Assembly (NCBI GenBank): GCA_011009095.1
Contig: VTPC01091259.1
Coordinates: 159,645 to 223,644 of the forward strand
Source: Ignelater luminosus
Taxonomy: Eukaryota > Arthropoda > Insecta > Coleoptera > Elateridae
Length of the DNA stretch: 64,000 nt
Direction: 5' to 3'
Positions within the stretch are counted from its first letter, which is position 1; each line of letters opens with the position of its first letter. Made by a program: the position numbers and the translations under genes. Of this stretch, positions 20,996 to 31,745 are shown piece by piece. The notes under the pieces are model-generated. The model was not told where the DNA came from. It ran no database searches and was given only the letters and a program-made list of their open reading frames with translations.

Positions 20996-21560
20996 ATGCA
21001 CATAGAGGAGCTTTTTGAAAAAAGTAGATCCGAGCAACCATCAAATTTTGGAAACACGACCACTCTACCAATAACAACTAATGAAGTAGAAATGGTAATA
21101 CGGTTAAGTAAGGACGGCAAAGCCCCAGAACCGGACAATACATACACCGAATTCATGAAAGTACTAGACGAAGAGGACATCAAATGCGTAACTAAGATCT
21201 TCAATCAAATTTATGCTAACAGAAATATACCAAATACATGGCTGAAATCTACATTTGCAACACTATCTAAGAAACTAGATCTTGCAATGAGTTTCGTACA
21301 ATTAGTCTAATGAGTCATTTACTGAAACTCTTTCTAAAAGTAATACATCAAAGAATATCTGGACTGTGCGAGGAACACTTAGATCGTACCCAGTTCGGAT
21401 TCCGAAACTCAGTGGGTACAAGAGAAGCCTTGTTCAGTGTACAAGTGCTTTTCCAAAGATGCAGAGACGTGAACTTGGACGTGCAAATATGCTTTATCGA
21501 CTATCAGAAAACGTGTGACCAAGTTAGGTACGATACATTAATAAAAATATTGGAACAGGA
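20996..21560 (+). pseudogene. LINE reverse transcriptase, N-terminal half (RTE type)
   Basis: Two adjoining frames (20996-21310 and 21310-21621) make up the RT fingers. Blocks seen are LSKDGKAPEPDN (family: K-x-G-K-A-x-G-x-D), NIPNTWLKSTF, then SHLLKLFLKVIHQRI, QFGFRNSVGTREALF and CFIDYQKTCDQV. The P-K-K-G-D block is degraded at the frame junction. The palm with G-x-x-Q-G and YADD is absent because the LINE stops at about 21560. Confidence 0.7.
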
Positions 21561-21564
21561 ATGT

Positions 21565-22383
21565 GATAATATCTCTGAGGAAGTATATACTTCACGTATT
21601 CAAAGAAAATACAAGAGCTAGGAAAGAAAAGAATGCTGACAAGAAACATGCTGAAGATGTGTATACCCTAGATTTGGAAGCTGTACTGCTTTGCCTATTT
21701 CTTGAAGCAACAGATGTCTATTACAAGAAAAAGTTGGATACTGCTATTTGTGGCACGAAGGGTGGAGTTACATCCAACGACTTTTCGCCTATTTTATGCA
21801 GTTTTCTTTAAGATAAATCAAAGGTCATGCCTGGAGATGAAGTGATCTTATTTAGTGATGGCTGCACCCCGTTATATGTTATCTATGAAAAAAGATATAA
21901 TCATTACTCAGAAATTCCTGGTATTTGGACACACACAGATGGAAGGTGATGCATTCCGCTGGCGAAAAAAGCATCAGAAACAGAGATGTGTTTACACCAG
22001 CTGGTTATTTATCTGCATTAAAGCTAGCAAGAACAAAACCAAAACCATATGAGGCTGAATATCTGGAACACACCTTTTTCAAAGACTTCTCAAAATTACA
22101 TTATTATACATTAATTCGACCTGGATATAAAGTTGGTGATTCCTCGGTAATCGAATTAAGTGCAATTCAATACAGACCTAAAGGTAAAATCTATTATAAA
22201 TCTAATTTTTATGATAGTAGTTAAGCCTTAAAAACACGCAGTGGAAACAAAGCTACTGGCAGTGTTAACATAACACTTTGTATAAATTACCAACACCCAT
22301 TACAAAAAGTAAGTATGACCACCTCCAAGAATTAAAAACTGTAATCCCTAAAGATTATCATCTTTTGTATGATACGATTTGAA
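21565..22383 (+). pseudogene. unnamed insect transposon ORF (DUF7869-like), C-terminal half
   Basis: Frames at 21563-21811, 21855-22224 and about 22275-22383 read through one protein with shifts. Segments are HVFKENTRARKEKNADKKHA, VYTLDLEAVLLCLFLEA, CGTKGGVTSNDF, VILFSDGCT (Asp possibly catalytic), QKFLVFGHTQMEGDAF, DVFTPAGYLSALKLAR, FKDFSKLHYYTLIRPGYKVG, and a final YDHLQELKTVIPKDYH. From memory this matches a recurrent insect protein family with an RNase-H-like D...G-H-T-Q-M core that behaves as a transposase-like repeat (DUF7869). The name is a recollection, not a search result. It starts exactly where the RTE LINE stops. Confidence 0.5.
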
Positions 22384-22868
22384 GTAGAATAGGAGTTGTT
22401 TATAGTACCTTACTAGAGTTTTGTATTTATAAACAACTTGTTTGTACTTTATTGCTTTAGTTCGAAGGAATTGAGTTTTATTGTTCAACTTTTGCAGTTT
22501 AATAATTTAATATCTGTAATTCAGTTTTATTTTCGTGCTCTTTAATAAATTCATAAAAACACTACCACATTTATGTCTTTTCAGTTTCATCGTTTTTTTT
22601 ACAAACCCTAAGTCTTATTTAAAATGTTAAATCTGTATAACTTTAATAAAAATTAATGTTTGTAGTGATTATAAAGAAATTATGTCTTTCTCCAAATTTA
22701 TAATTCCATAAACTCATGCTCTCTAATAGTTTCTTGTATTTCCTGTAAAATTTGTTTAGAAAAACATTAGAAGTTTTGAAAGTGAACCGACGATATTGGG
22801 GTACAACGAATTTTTCATCCTTTGTTAATTTTTAATCTATTTATCGTTACAATGCTATAATTAGTATA
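22384..22868. other. A+T-rich DNA, nothing recognised
   Basis: Probably the 3' flank of the preceding transposon ORF; no terminal repeat identified. Confidence 0.4.
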
Positions 22869-22870
22869 TA

Positions 22871-22965
22871 CAGGGTGTCTCTAGATTCGGTTGGCAAACT
22901 GAAAGGGAAGGACAATTAACCGATCCTTATTTTCCAGTCTTTTGATTTTCCAAATATTAAAGATT
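22871..22965 (+). repeat. mariner terminal fragment, family M2
   Basis: TA then CAGGGTGTCTCTAGATTCGG, continuing 'ttggcaaactgaaaggg' and 'aattaaccgat...tgattttccaaatatta'. The inverse of 41300-41405 shares 'attcggttg', 'aactgagaggg', 'aattaaccga' and 'gattttccaaatatta'. No transposase is attached here. Confidence 0.55.
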
Positions 22966-23254
22966 TTTTCTGCCAATTGGTGCATTTTTCCGAAACATGT
23001 AAAATATACCTTTCTTGCAGAAAAATTAATAGCCAATTTAATTATTGCATCGAAATTTAAAAACATTTACAGGGAAAAAGTCAGAAAGAAAAATCCAAGT
23101 AGTCTGAAGTGTATTGGCTAACAAAATACTGATGGATGTAGAACGGTATCATTCAATTCAGTGCAATTCAATTTTTATTTTGCACGTGCAGAAGATAATT
23201 AGGTTTACAATCATTAAGAGAAAAAATATATAATATAAGAAATATGCGTACTTA

Positions 23255-23655
23255 CAGTGTGTTCAAGATAAGGATGCACAGCATAGGGATCTTGGAAACG
23301 GTAGAAGATACAGGATCGGTTAACCGGAATGAAAGTTGACTATTTATAAGACCTTTTTGTTGGCTTTCGCAAAATTTAGATATCTTGGATAGTTTCTGAG
23401 ATATTTAAAAAAGAAGTTGATTTCTCGATTTTCGTTTTTATTTTTTCTTTCATTTATTTGAAGAGATATCGAAAAACTAAAACCACTTTTCCATTGCCAC
23501 TTCTTCTGCTCTATTAAAATACGCTAACAAAATTTCTGTACAACGTCTCGGTTTCGAGTAACCATCATCAACCTCATTTTTTTAAATAGGTGGAAAACCA
23601 ATTGAAAATTGTTTTGAATAGCTCTTGTTGTCACGATTCTAATGATGTAAACATG
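23255..23655 (-). repeat. mariner M1 3' end, inverted copy
   Basis: TA at 23253-23254 precedes CAGTGTGTTCAAGATAAGG. The segment is the reverse complement of 824-1222, with clear homology along its whole length, including the 'cttggaaacggta', 'acctttttgttggc' and 'tttgaagagatat' words. The transposase portion is missing. Confidence 0.85.
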
Positions 23656-23759
23656 CTAGAGTTATTTTGATTTTTTATGCTATACATTAATATAAAAGAG
23701 GTAGAATCTGTAACAGGCTATGTCGAAGCCACTATGGTTACAGATAGTCCATATCAATC

Positions 23760-26030
23760 CAGTCTCTACGATTACAGATATTACAATTAACTATTATTAA
23801 TTGCCTTTATTATTAATAAATTAATTTACATTCTGTAACTTAAAAAAAACTAAACTTAAATATATGCAATCTAATCCCCTGGCGAAATTTAGCCAAAGTC
23901 TACTCTGTTTAACCAAGGGATTAGATGCAAAGTAAGAAAATTAAAATAAAATAAATAAACAATTCTGACTACAAAGCGAGCAAATCAGTGAACCAGGTAG
24001 GCAGATGATGAAGAGGCAAAAAATTATTGCTTACTGAAAAGGTAGTGTCTTAAATTTCGTTTAAAAGTTTTTAAATTGAGACCTCGCATATCAAATGGAA
24101 GAGTAATTGTAAAACTTGACAGCATTGTATATAAAACTTCTCTCAAACAATGAAGACGTATGAAGAGGCATACCGAGTATTTGCGGAATGCACCAGGTAT
24201 CAATTCAGAGTATATGTATACACTCCCAAATGATACTTCCAACGATTTTCCATGTTTAACCAGCCTAGTTCTGAAACTTTTTGTGTAACAGAGTCATAAC
24301 GACGTGAATTGTTGATAAATCGACAACACCAATTTTGCGTTTTTTGAATGCGGTACTTGTCACATGCATCAAGACAAGGACTATAAATAAAATTACAGTA
24401 ATTAAAATGTGATAAGACCAATCATTCAGAAAGCATTTTCTTTTGAGCAAAATTCAAAAATTCTCGATTGGAATTTAACAATTTTAAGGAAGAGTAAGTT
24501 TTCTGAAGTAATTTACAGACATGTTGTTTAAATCGTAAGTTAACGTCTAAGATAAGTCCTAAGTTCCTAGCTAAATCTACAATTGGAATTTGCTGATTAT
24601 TGAGGCGTAGATTATGATCGTTTTACCCGTTAGGGTGTGGTTTCGATTTCCAAAGAATAGTAAACAAGATTTATTGCTATTTAATGTAAGATTATGTTCG
24701 AAAGAAAGCTGAATGTTCTTTTGCAGGTCACGATTGATGTCTTCACAGGCCTGGGTTCTTTCGGAAAAAGCAAAAGATTTGTACATCTTACAGTTATTAA
24801 AAGACCTTAGAATATCTGCCGTGTAGAAAATGTACAACAAAGGTCCCAAAACTGAACCTTGAGGTACGCCAGACGTAATAGGGTAGGAAGTAGAAAATCT
24901 ATTGTTATGATGCATCATTAAGGTTCTATCAGACAGATAAGATCTGATCAGATTGACGGCAAGTTCAGCAAAACCATAATATTGTAATTTTGCGCATGTA
25001 AGATCGTGGCTGATGGTATCAAATGTTTTTCAAAAATCTAGCAATTAATTTTGAATCAGAAGAATTAATAGTATTATTCGTAACAGAAGCCAGAAAGTCT
25101 GCCGTACTAAATCCATCCCTGAAACCGGATTGACACGTAGGCAAAAGTTCATTACTGCTGAGAAAGTTACACATTTGTTTATGCAAAACTTTTACAAAAA
25201 TCTTAGATAAACAAGGTAAAATACTAATTATTCGCAAATCGGAAAAATTCTTTGGATTTGTAACTTTAGGCAAAGGAAGTCCAACAACACTTTTCCATGC
25301 AGACGGAAAATAACCTACTTCAATACAACAGTTAATAATATGGGTAATGAATTTATCAATGAATGGGCTACAGTATTTCAACATAATCAAAGAAATATTA
25401 TCAGTACCTAAAGCATTGGATTTTAAATTATGTAAAATATCGTGTACTTCATTTACAGTTGTAAGAAAAAAGGAAAAGTGAGTATCAGAGTTATAATTAT
25501 TTAAGCAATATTGAATGTCGTTAATGCAGTTATTATTTGAAGGCTAACTTGAGGAGCTGAAATAGTCACCAATCAAATTAGGATCAGCTAGGTTTGAGGG
25601 AATATTACGAACAGTCGCACCTCGTACATCGAGGTTGGTTAAGGCTTTCCATAATCCGCGAGAATCTTTTTCCCTAGAGAATGTGTCCAAATATGCTCTT
25701 TTTTCCCGCCGTATAGAAGCTACCGTAAAGTTCCTTAACTCTTTGTACCTATTCCAATCAGAGACGGATTTAGTACGTCTGTACTTCCTCAAAGCACTGT
25801 CACGTTCCCTCATGATTGCTTTTAAGTTGTCGGTCAGCCAAGGAGCTTTTGGCTTGGTACCTTTAGCCTCCTTTATCGGGGCGTGAACATCGAAAAGCGA
25901 CAAAATAAAAGCCATGAATAGGGATAACTTATTATCAATATCACGTTCTTGAATTAAGTCATTCCACGGATATAACTCTAAATCATTCAACAAGTCTCGG
26001 TCAAAATTACGAAAACATTGAACTCGTATA
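23760..26030 (-). mobile_element. minus-strand LINE (Jockey/CR1 group), 5' truncated
   Basis: Reading right to left: linker region (25993-25544), RT (25390 to about 24580), C-terminal region (24421-24024) and an A+T-rich 3' untranslated end. The endonuclease is absent. All three blocks are collinear on one strand, with a handful of stops and frameshifts, so this is one decayed copy. Its 5' side abuts the Helitron piece at about 26030. Confidence 0.8.
24024..25993 (-). pseudogene. LINE ORF2: linker, RT and C-terminus
   Basis: The linker reads APWLTDNLKAIMRERDSALR and YRRTKSVSDWNRYKELRN, typical before the RT of Jockey/CR1 LINEs. The RT begins IINCCIEVGYFPSAWKSV, continues with GLPLPKVTNPKNFSDLR, then SGFRDGFSTADFL. 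The first catalytic block LLDF-stop-KTFDT at about 25030 has a premature TGA. GVPQGSVLGPLLYIFY is intact (about 24860). The YADD box is degraded: CKMYKSFAFSE stands where the family has Y-Q-F/Y-A-D-D. The C-terminus ends FKRNLRHYLFSKQ at 24024, the usual last helix. Nonfunctional. Confidence 0.8.
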
Positions 26031-26037
26031 ATTTTAG

Positions 26038-26102
26038 GTTGTATTTGGAGAAATCTTTAATATTTAGAAGTTTTTATTCAATTTTATAAATTTTGTAAAG
26101 CG
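26038..26102 (+). repeat. duplicated Helitron 3'-tail segment
   Basis: 'gttgtatttggagaaatct' to 'attcaattttataaattttg' matches 27199-27285 (coding tail of the helicase plus 3' untranslated region) with a 25-base internal deletion. It places a second Helitron tail immediately upstream of the helicase body in the same orientation. Confidence 0.65.
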
Positions 26103-26104
26103 CA

Positions 26105-27200
26105 TACAGCTCATTCGCGCTTCGGCATTCCGTCGATAGCAGTTCACATATTAAACTTCAAGTTAATCAAGCTAAACTCCTCAAAGAAGCCAAGTTGATC
26201 ATCTGGGATGAGGCCGCAATGCTCCAGAAAGAAGCGTTCGAATGCGTGGACAAACTGTTTAAAGATCTTATGAAATGTAATGACAAACTATTTGGCAGCA
26301 AAGTCGTAGTTTTTGGTAGTGATTTCCGCCAAATTCTACTGGTTATTCGACGCGGAACAGAACGCGACATAATCGACACTTCCATCAAAAAGTCATACAT
26401 ATGGCCCTTATTACAGAAATTTGAACTTAACACTAATGTAAGACTTCAAGGTGACCCAAGTCAAACTCATCCAAATTCTCAATTCTCCGCATATCTTCTT
26501 CAATTAGATGAAAGGAAAGTTTCAGAAAGAGATAACCTGATCAAACTCGACCCTTCAATTTGTGCCAACTTAGACAATTTTGAAGCTTATTTCAGTGATA
26601 TGATCACCAACAATGAGTTAAGTCGATGAACCATATTAGCCACGAGAAATGATTGGCAAAATCACAATTGATACCCGCGCATTTTTAAGTTATGATTCCA
26701 TCGTGCAAGAAGATAATGCTCATCAGTATCCCATCGAATTCCTCAATTCCCTTACACTTAGTGGTATACGTCCTCATGGCTTAGTGTTAAAACTCCATTG
26801 TCGAGTGATTTTGATGCGAAACCTTAATTCTGCTCTCGGCCTGTGCAATGGAACTCAATTACAAGTCGTTGCTTTTGAACGCAACCTCATTGTCGCCGAT
26901 ATTATTGGCGATCAACATCACTCCAATACACGTGTCTATATTCCTCGAATCGACTGTACCACACTGTTGACACCGATTTACCGTTCACCCAAAAAAGGCG
27001 ACAGTTTCCACTTCGAGCGGCATAATATGCATATTATGCGATGACCATCAACAAAAGCCAGGGACAAAGTTCCTTATACATGAAAGATGGTCTTTTCTCA
27101 TGGGCAACTCTACGTAGTGATGCCTCGAGTCAAGAACAAACGGGATCTCAAGATTTTTGCCTCAAAGAAATACCATCAATTTGTAACTATGTATGTTGTA
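26105..27200 (+). pseudogene. Helitron Pif1-type helicase, C-terminal domains
   Basis: The Rep/Hel protein replicates and transposes Helitrons by rolling circle. Blocks in order are TAHSRFGIPS (family: T-A-H-S-R-F), LIIWDEAAMLQKEAFE (Walker B D-E-A), GSKVVVFGSDFRQILLVI (family G-G-D-F-R-Q-I-L-P-V-I; the first Gly is Ser), a tyrosine-like SYIWPLLQKFELNTNVRL (N-M-R-L block), then FLNSLTLSGIRPHGLVLK, VILMRNLNSALGLCNGTQL, YIPRIDC and FSHGQLYVVMPRVKN (F-S-H-G-Q-L-Y-V-A-x-S-R-V). Frame breaks occur near 26625 and 27043. The order is complete from motif Ib to motif VI, so the family call is strong. Confidence 0.85.
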
Positions 27201-27328
27201 TTTAAAGAAATCTCTGATATTTGGAAGTTTTTATTCAATTTTCATGTCTTAATTTTTATGTATAAACCTTATGAATTTTGTCATAAGTAATAACATTTTC
27301 GTTCTTTTAAGCACGGGTACTTTTCTAG

Positions 27329-27564
27329 TTACTGTATAAAACATAAAGAGAGGTATAACAGTAAAAACTAATAATAGCAATAAATATTATTTCAAAATAC
27401 ATTAATAACTCGACTAAAAGTAACCTATTAGTTACAAGCTGAAAAGTAAATCTGGTGTTAAATAAATTAATTAATTATTTTCTCCTATACAGACCAATTT
27501 AGCTGTAGAAATCCATCATAACAGTTTAAAGGGTGTTTAATTAAATATTCTCCTAGAGTTTAAG
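27329..27564. other. nothing recognised
   Basis: A+T-rich DNA between the Helitron terminus and the next LINE. Confidence 0.4.
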
Positions 27565-29170
27565 TTTTCTATATTGTCAGGCAAATGTATATATAATATA
27601 TAATAATATATAGATATAATTTTATACCGATGTCGTTGACTCCCATTCTAGATCTGTTTACCCTCTGATGTGGAATACGAAAGTGAATATTATATCTAGT
27701 GTCATAATTATGTAGATCCGCGTTCAGCTGTAATTCATTATTTTGATGTAGAGGTAGAGTTAAAATTTGCAGCTTTATAAATGAACTAGACAATCTTCTA
27801 CAGACTTTTAAACCGTACAATTTTTCTCTGCATTGCAAATATTCGTTTGGAGGCTGCTGTATGCCCCTAAACTACTAAACCATAGTTATAATGCTATGAA
27901 AATGAGCGTAACAAGCTAATTTTAGATTATGTAGGCTAAGCAGAGGTTTTAGCTGTGATACTAGGAAGATAGCTTTACTAAGTTTATGAGAAATATACTC
28001 AACGTGTTCAAACCAAATAAAACCTTGATCAATCAACATTCCCAGCAGTTTTACTGGGGATGTTTGTTTATCATTAGGCGTTTGACGTAAGCTATGAATT
28101 ATATTTTGTGTTTAATCTCCATTAACTGTTAATATGTTGGTCTTGAACCAGTTTAGTAGGATTTCATTATTTCCCTCACTTCATTCACTTGGAATATATT
28201 TTTCCAGATGCTCGTGATGTAGTATCATCTGCATATATTTATGTATAACGATTATATTATTATAATAAAAATATCTATCTTGTTATAAAATAATACTTAG
28301 TTTAATTACGTCTCATAAAGTAGAATGTAATCACAATATATTAACCTTGTCAAAATTTCATAATTTTTCCAATATTAACTTTAAACTAGACTTTCACTGG
28401 AGAATATTAACTACTAAGATTTCTTTGTGTGCTTATCTTCCAGCGATAATTACTATTGAAAAACATAGAAGTTATAAAACATGTTAAAAATCACATTAAT
28501 CCTCAGTTCTAATTATTTCTTGTACTAGCAGATTAAGATCTAGCGTACTTTGTAATTTCAAATAAAACTTGTTAAAATGAGATTCTTTAAAGTGTTTAAT
28601 TTAACTATATATATTACTAACTTGGAGGTAACAATATTCAAAAAGATATCGTTGATAAATACAATAAAGAGCAGGGGTCTCAATATTCAGCCTTGGGGTA
28701 CCCCTGTGGAAATGAACAAAGCAGTAGAAGTATAATTCCCTGACTTAACAACTTGACTCCTGTTAAATAGAAATTATTTAATTAGATCTATAGTTCCTGG
28801 ACTATAATTGCAATGTTGGAATATATCACATAGAATGCCATGAGGGACGAGATCAAAAGCTTTCCAAAGATCCCATAGATTAGCTTGAGCATAAAGACCT
28901 TCTTCAAACACGTCTGCAGTAAAAAACAGATTCAATAATTGCAGCTTCTCGTTTAGCCCGAACTACTTCAGATTTACATTTTTTACTATAAGAGAGTATA
29001 GAATTTATTAGTTCAGTGTTTGCTCCAAATGTTTTCTAATTTCACATAATAGATTAAGGTTGTCATTCATTTTTTCAAGGTTTCCTTTAAACCAATGAAT
29101 GTTATAGTGAGCATTTGTAATGTCATTTTAAAATTTTGCGTACTCATCCGAGTTCTGCTTTAAATTTCGC
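27565..29170 (-). pseudogene. minus-strand LINE ORF2 (CR1/Jockey group), heavily decayed
   Basis: Reading from 29170 downwards: HWFKGNLEKMNDNLNLL (linker), SKKCKSEVVRAKREAAI, a jump, then LWDLWKAFDLVPHGIL (first catalytic Asp replaced: family L-D-L-S-K-A-F-D), FLFNRSQVVKSGNYTS, STGVPQG, LRPLLYCIYI, a degraded Y-A-D-D region with MQMILHHEHLEKY, KLLGMLIDQGFIWFEHVEY (the L-G-x-x-x-D-x-x-L-x-W-x-x-H block), KPLLSLHNLKLACYAHFHS, and a C-terminal frame (27838-27569) NYDTRYNIHFRIPHQRVNRS with GVNDIGIKLYL. The final block N-Y-x-T-R...G-I-K-L-Y-N is the standard LINE C-terminus. Nonfunctional: catalytic residues lost, many stops. Confidence 0.75.
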
Positions 29171-29174
29171 TTTA

Positions 29175-30894
29175 AATGCCTTTATTTAATATGAATGTAT
29201 TGTTTCATTTTGATTTATAACGTTCAATAAGTTAATTATACTGTTAACAAATATTTGGTTCAAGGTTCTTCAAAATTTTAACGCTAAGATTACTAGTTTG
29301 TACGTGCTTCATTTCAATTTAAAATCGTCTCACAGAAGTCTAAACATATTCTGTAGATATCAGTTCGCAGGAAACTCTGTTGATACTTCAGCATTTTATG
29401 TTTTGAAGAAAGTCCGGTTTATACTCAACCACGAGCGTCTGAAAATCTTCCACGGTCTCTATGCTTGCCATTGTTAGCATTCATAATATAGTATGCAACT
29501 AGCTTCTTGATTATGTCAAATTGCTTCCTTTGTTAAATCGTTGGTGTTCCTCGAGGAGTCCGAACGAGAACACCGCGAAGGGCGGTGGTCCTCGCGGAAG
29601 TACGCGCCCATGCGGGCCCGTACCGTCTTCTTGTGGTCCCGGTGTTGAAAATGAAGTCTTGTCGTGGGTTAATTTTAGTGCTTTCCGTAAGCTTTTTTCG
29701 TACTCTTCGTGAGTCTTGACCACGACATGTTTGTCGGATCTGGAAAAACCCACGAGCAATAAAGGAATAATCCTCAAGTAAAGGAATTTTGCAAATTAGT
29801 TTGCTGTCCAGTAAATAGGATCATATTGTTTAGCAGCGTGGATCCAGAACGTTCTTCTAATTATCGTGGTGTATTTCCTGATGGCAATCACCTGTATCAC
29901 TTCGTTGTATTCGAGACTCCAATATCTTCGCCATATTCCCTGGTTGGTGAAAAAATCATCTCGTCACCAGTGTCCACTGGAGAAATGGTATTGTCTTTGT
30001 TAAGATTAAAGTTTTGTGTTGTGTGAAAATTTTAGTGTTTTAAAATTTCTTGTGAATATAACGATGCCTTCTCGACGTTCGATAATTTTATGAATTTAAT
30101 TATGGTCAACTTGAAAACGTGGCCGGAATTCAAGAACGTACCTAGTTAGTGTAAGAAATGTTTATTCATGTTATATATTTGTCTCTATTTATTGTCGCTT
30201 TGTTTAAATATTTTGAGCATTTAACATAAAATGATTAATTCTCAAACCTTAGGTAAGGTATCTTTTTATGATGTAACTTTTCCGGAAAATTTAGAGCAAT
30301 AATAGGTTGCTTAAATTTTATGATAATCTTTCGACATTTTTGTTTGAAGTAATTAATACAATATGTTCTAAATTCATGATGGTTTTAAATCATGCTTAAC
30401 ATTGTTTTTTAAGATATTTACTCAATAATTCTTTTGTGTTGCTTTAAAGATTTTTAAATGCACATTAAACGGGCCCCTCAGATCCAATTTTAGGCAATAA
30501 TGTAATTCTTTTATATGATGTTTGCAAAGCCTTAATTTCTTTATTTATTCATATCAGTTTGACTTTTTTTTATACATGGGTTACTTTTTTTTATTATTTC
30601 AAAGTATGATAATAAACTCATGTAGTTTACTTTTTGCGTTCTTATTTATTTATGCTTTGTTTTGTTTTACAAGCTTTATTTAGGTACCGTAACGAAAGAA
30701 TCCTGACGTCTAGTAACCAGCATAATAATATTTGACTTTGTGTGTAAAGAATTATTTAGTTTTGAGAAACGAGAAAGAGGCTGGAGATTTATAATGTTTA
30801 TTTTATTTTAAGTTACGGGACCAATATAGGTTCCTCGGTAAGTAAAGAGAATAGAATTTGATCTCAAGACACGATTTTTAAGTTTTTTTTTTAA
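29175..30894. other. 1.7 kb without a recognisable gene
   Basis: Contains a short GC-rich patch at 29545-29645, in which opposing frames of 63 and 88 codons (29521-29712 plus; 29511-29777 minus) show no known domain. 29826-30026 has a 66-codon plus frame that I do not recognise. The rest is A+T-rich. Confidence 0.4.
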
Positions 30895-30984
30895 TATACA
30901 GGGTGGTATTTTAAGTGAACCCTATATACAGGGTGTTGTTTGGAAAAGATTCCATATATAGGGTGTCAGCTTACAAGAAGCTGC
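30895..30984 (+). repeat. three 30-bp units, each starting like a mariner end
   Basis: TATACAGGGTGG, TATACAGGGTGT and TATATAGGGTGT begin at 30895, 30925 and 30955, with GGGTG at exactly 30901, 30931 and 30961. The rest of each unit differs. Each start resembles the TA-CAGGGTG terminus of the mariner elements in this window, but no element body follows any of them. Confidence 0.8.
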
Positions 30985-31285
30985 GTAGGTTGGCCGATGA
31001 TTTCTTGATTTCTTTCTTCTAGTTTAGCTTCTGGCGTCCTTTAGGTATCTTTTTGAATTTTCAGTCAAAATTTAAGTTTTAAGTTTAGGTAAGAACCTAA
31101 TTTTTTGGGTCTTTGCTTATCTTTGAACCTCCCTCCCCCCCGTCTTCGACTTCGAGCTACGGGGTTGAACATCTTCCGATTTCTGGCTTATACGAGAATT
31201 AGGTCTCTTTTTTGGTTTTTCCCGTTACAAAGGTTTTCCGATAAATCATACAAACAAGAAATCAACTATTGTTAAAAATTAATCT
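30985..31285. other. nothing recognised
   Basis: Contains a C-run (CCCTCCCCCCCC near 31131). Perhaps 5' untranslated region of the following CR1 LINE. Confidence 0.35.
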
Positions 31286-31299
31286 GCAGAAAATATAAT

Positions 31300-31745
31300 A
31301 AATTTTGATTAAAAAAATAAAAATGATGCAAATTTAAACAACAAGACATATGAAGTCACATCGAGATCTAATTTATCTCTTGATAATAATGATGATGATT
31401 TCACTACAATAAAACGAAAAAATAAACAAACCAAAAAACTGACTTGGGTATTAGGTACGATACCAGAAACAACTCTGCTTCGAAGAGAGCACAAAAATTC
31501 ATATATTATCATGTATGTAGTCTTGACAAAGGTACTACTGTTCATGATATGTTAAAACACCTTAAAAGATGTGATATTAATGATGCCAAGTGTGAACAAC
31601 TAAAGACGAAATATCCTAACGAGTATTCCTCATTCAAAGTCTCAGTACCTATAATCATGCAAGGAAAAATACTAGATGCAGATATATGGCCAGAGGGTGT
31701 ACGTATTCGCAAGTTTTTTCAGTTTCGAAAAGCAACAAAATTGCT
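31300..31745 (+). pseudogene. CR1 LINE ORF1, C-terminal part
   Basis: The chaperone-like ORF1 protein of CR1 LINEs binds element RNA. The frame at about 31330-31445 reads FTTIKRKNKQTKKLTWVLGT, and the next (31444-31752) reads KFIYYHVCSLDKGTTVHDML and DAKCEQLKTKYPNEYSSFKV, then DADIWPEGVRIRKFF. The K-x-x-Y-x-S-F-K-V and D-x-x-x-W-P-x-G-V-x-V/I-x-x-F-F blocks are the conserved end of CR1-type ORF1. A frameshift lies near 31443. A PHD-like N-terminal finger, often present in this family, is not seen. Confidence 0.65.

Larger units (their letters stand above)
19965..21570 (+). mobile_element. RTE-type LINE, 5' and 3' truncated
   Basis: Endonuclease part: ISERILVIQLN at about 20030, EDIQQFYSTL near 20100, TLLMGDLNAKIGQ (the G-D-x-N-A-K-x-G block) at 20170-20213, TLFKLPPRWLYT, QINYMMVNKKF and YPGADISSDHILL (the S-D-H block) to about 20490. 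After a degraded linker the RT begins: LSKDGKAPEPDN (20996-21300), HQRISGLCEEHL with QFGFRNSVGTREALF, then CFIDYQKTCDQVRYDTLIKIL, where the catalytic Asp of F-I-D-Y is kept. The sequence stops before the YADD box and changes at about 21560 into an unrelated ORF. Several stops and frameshifts. Confidence 0.75.
26038..27328 (+). mobile_element. Helitron, 3' portion with terminus
   Basis: A helicase remnant followed by a 3' end reading GCACGGGTACTTTTCTAG, stopping at 27328 with T next. Helitron 3' ends carry CTRR after a short GC-rich element and insert between A and T; this fits. The 5' part, including the Rep nuclease, is missing. A copy of the helicase C-terminus/3' tail also stands at the left edge (26038-26102), described separately. 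Confidence 0.7.
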
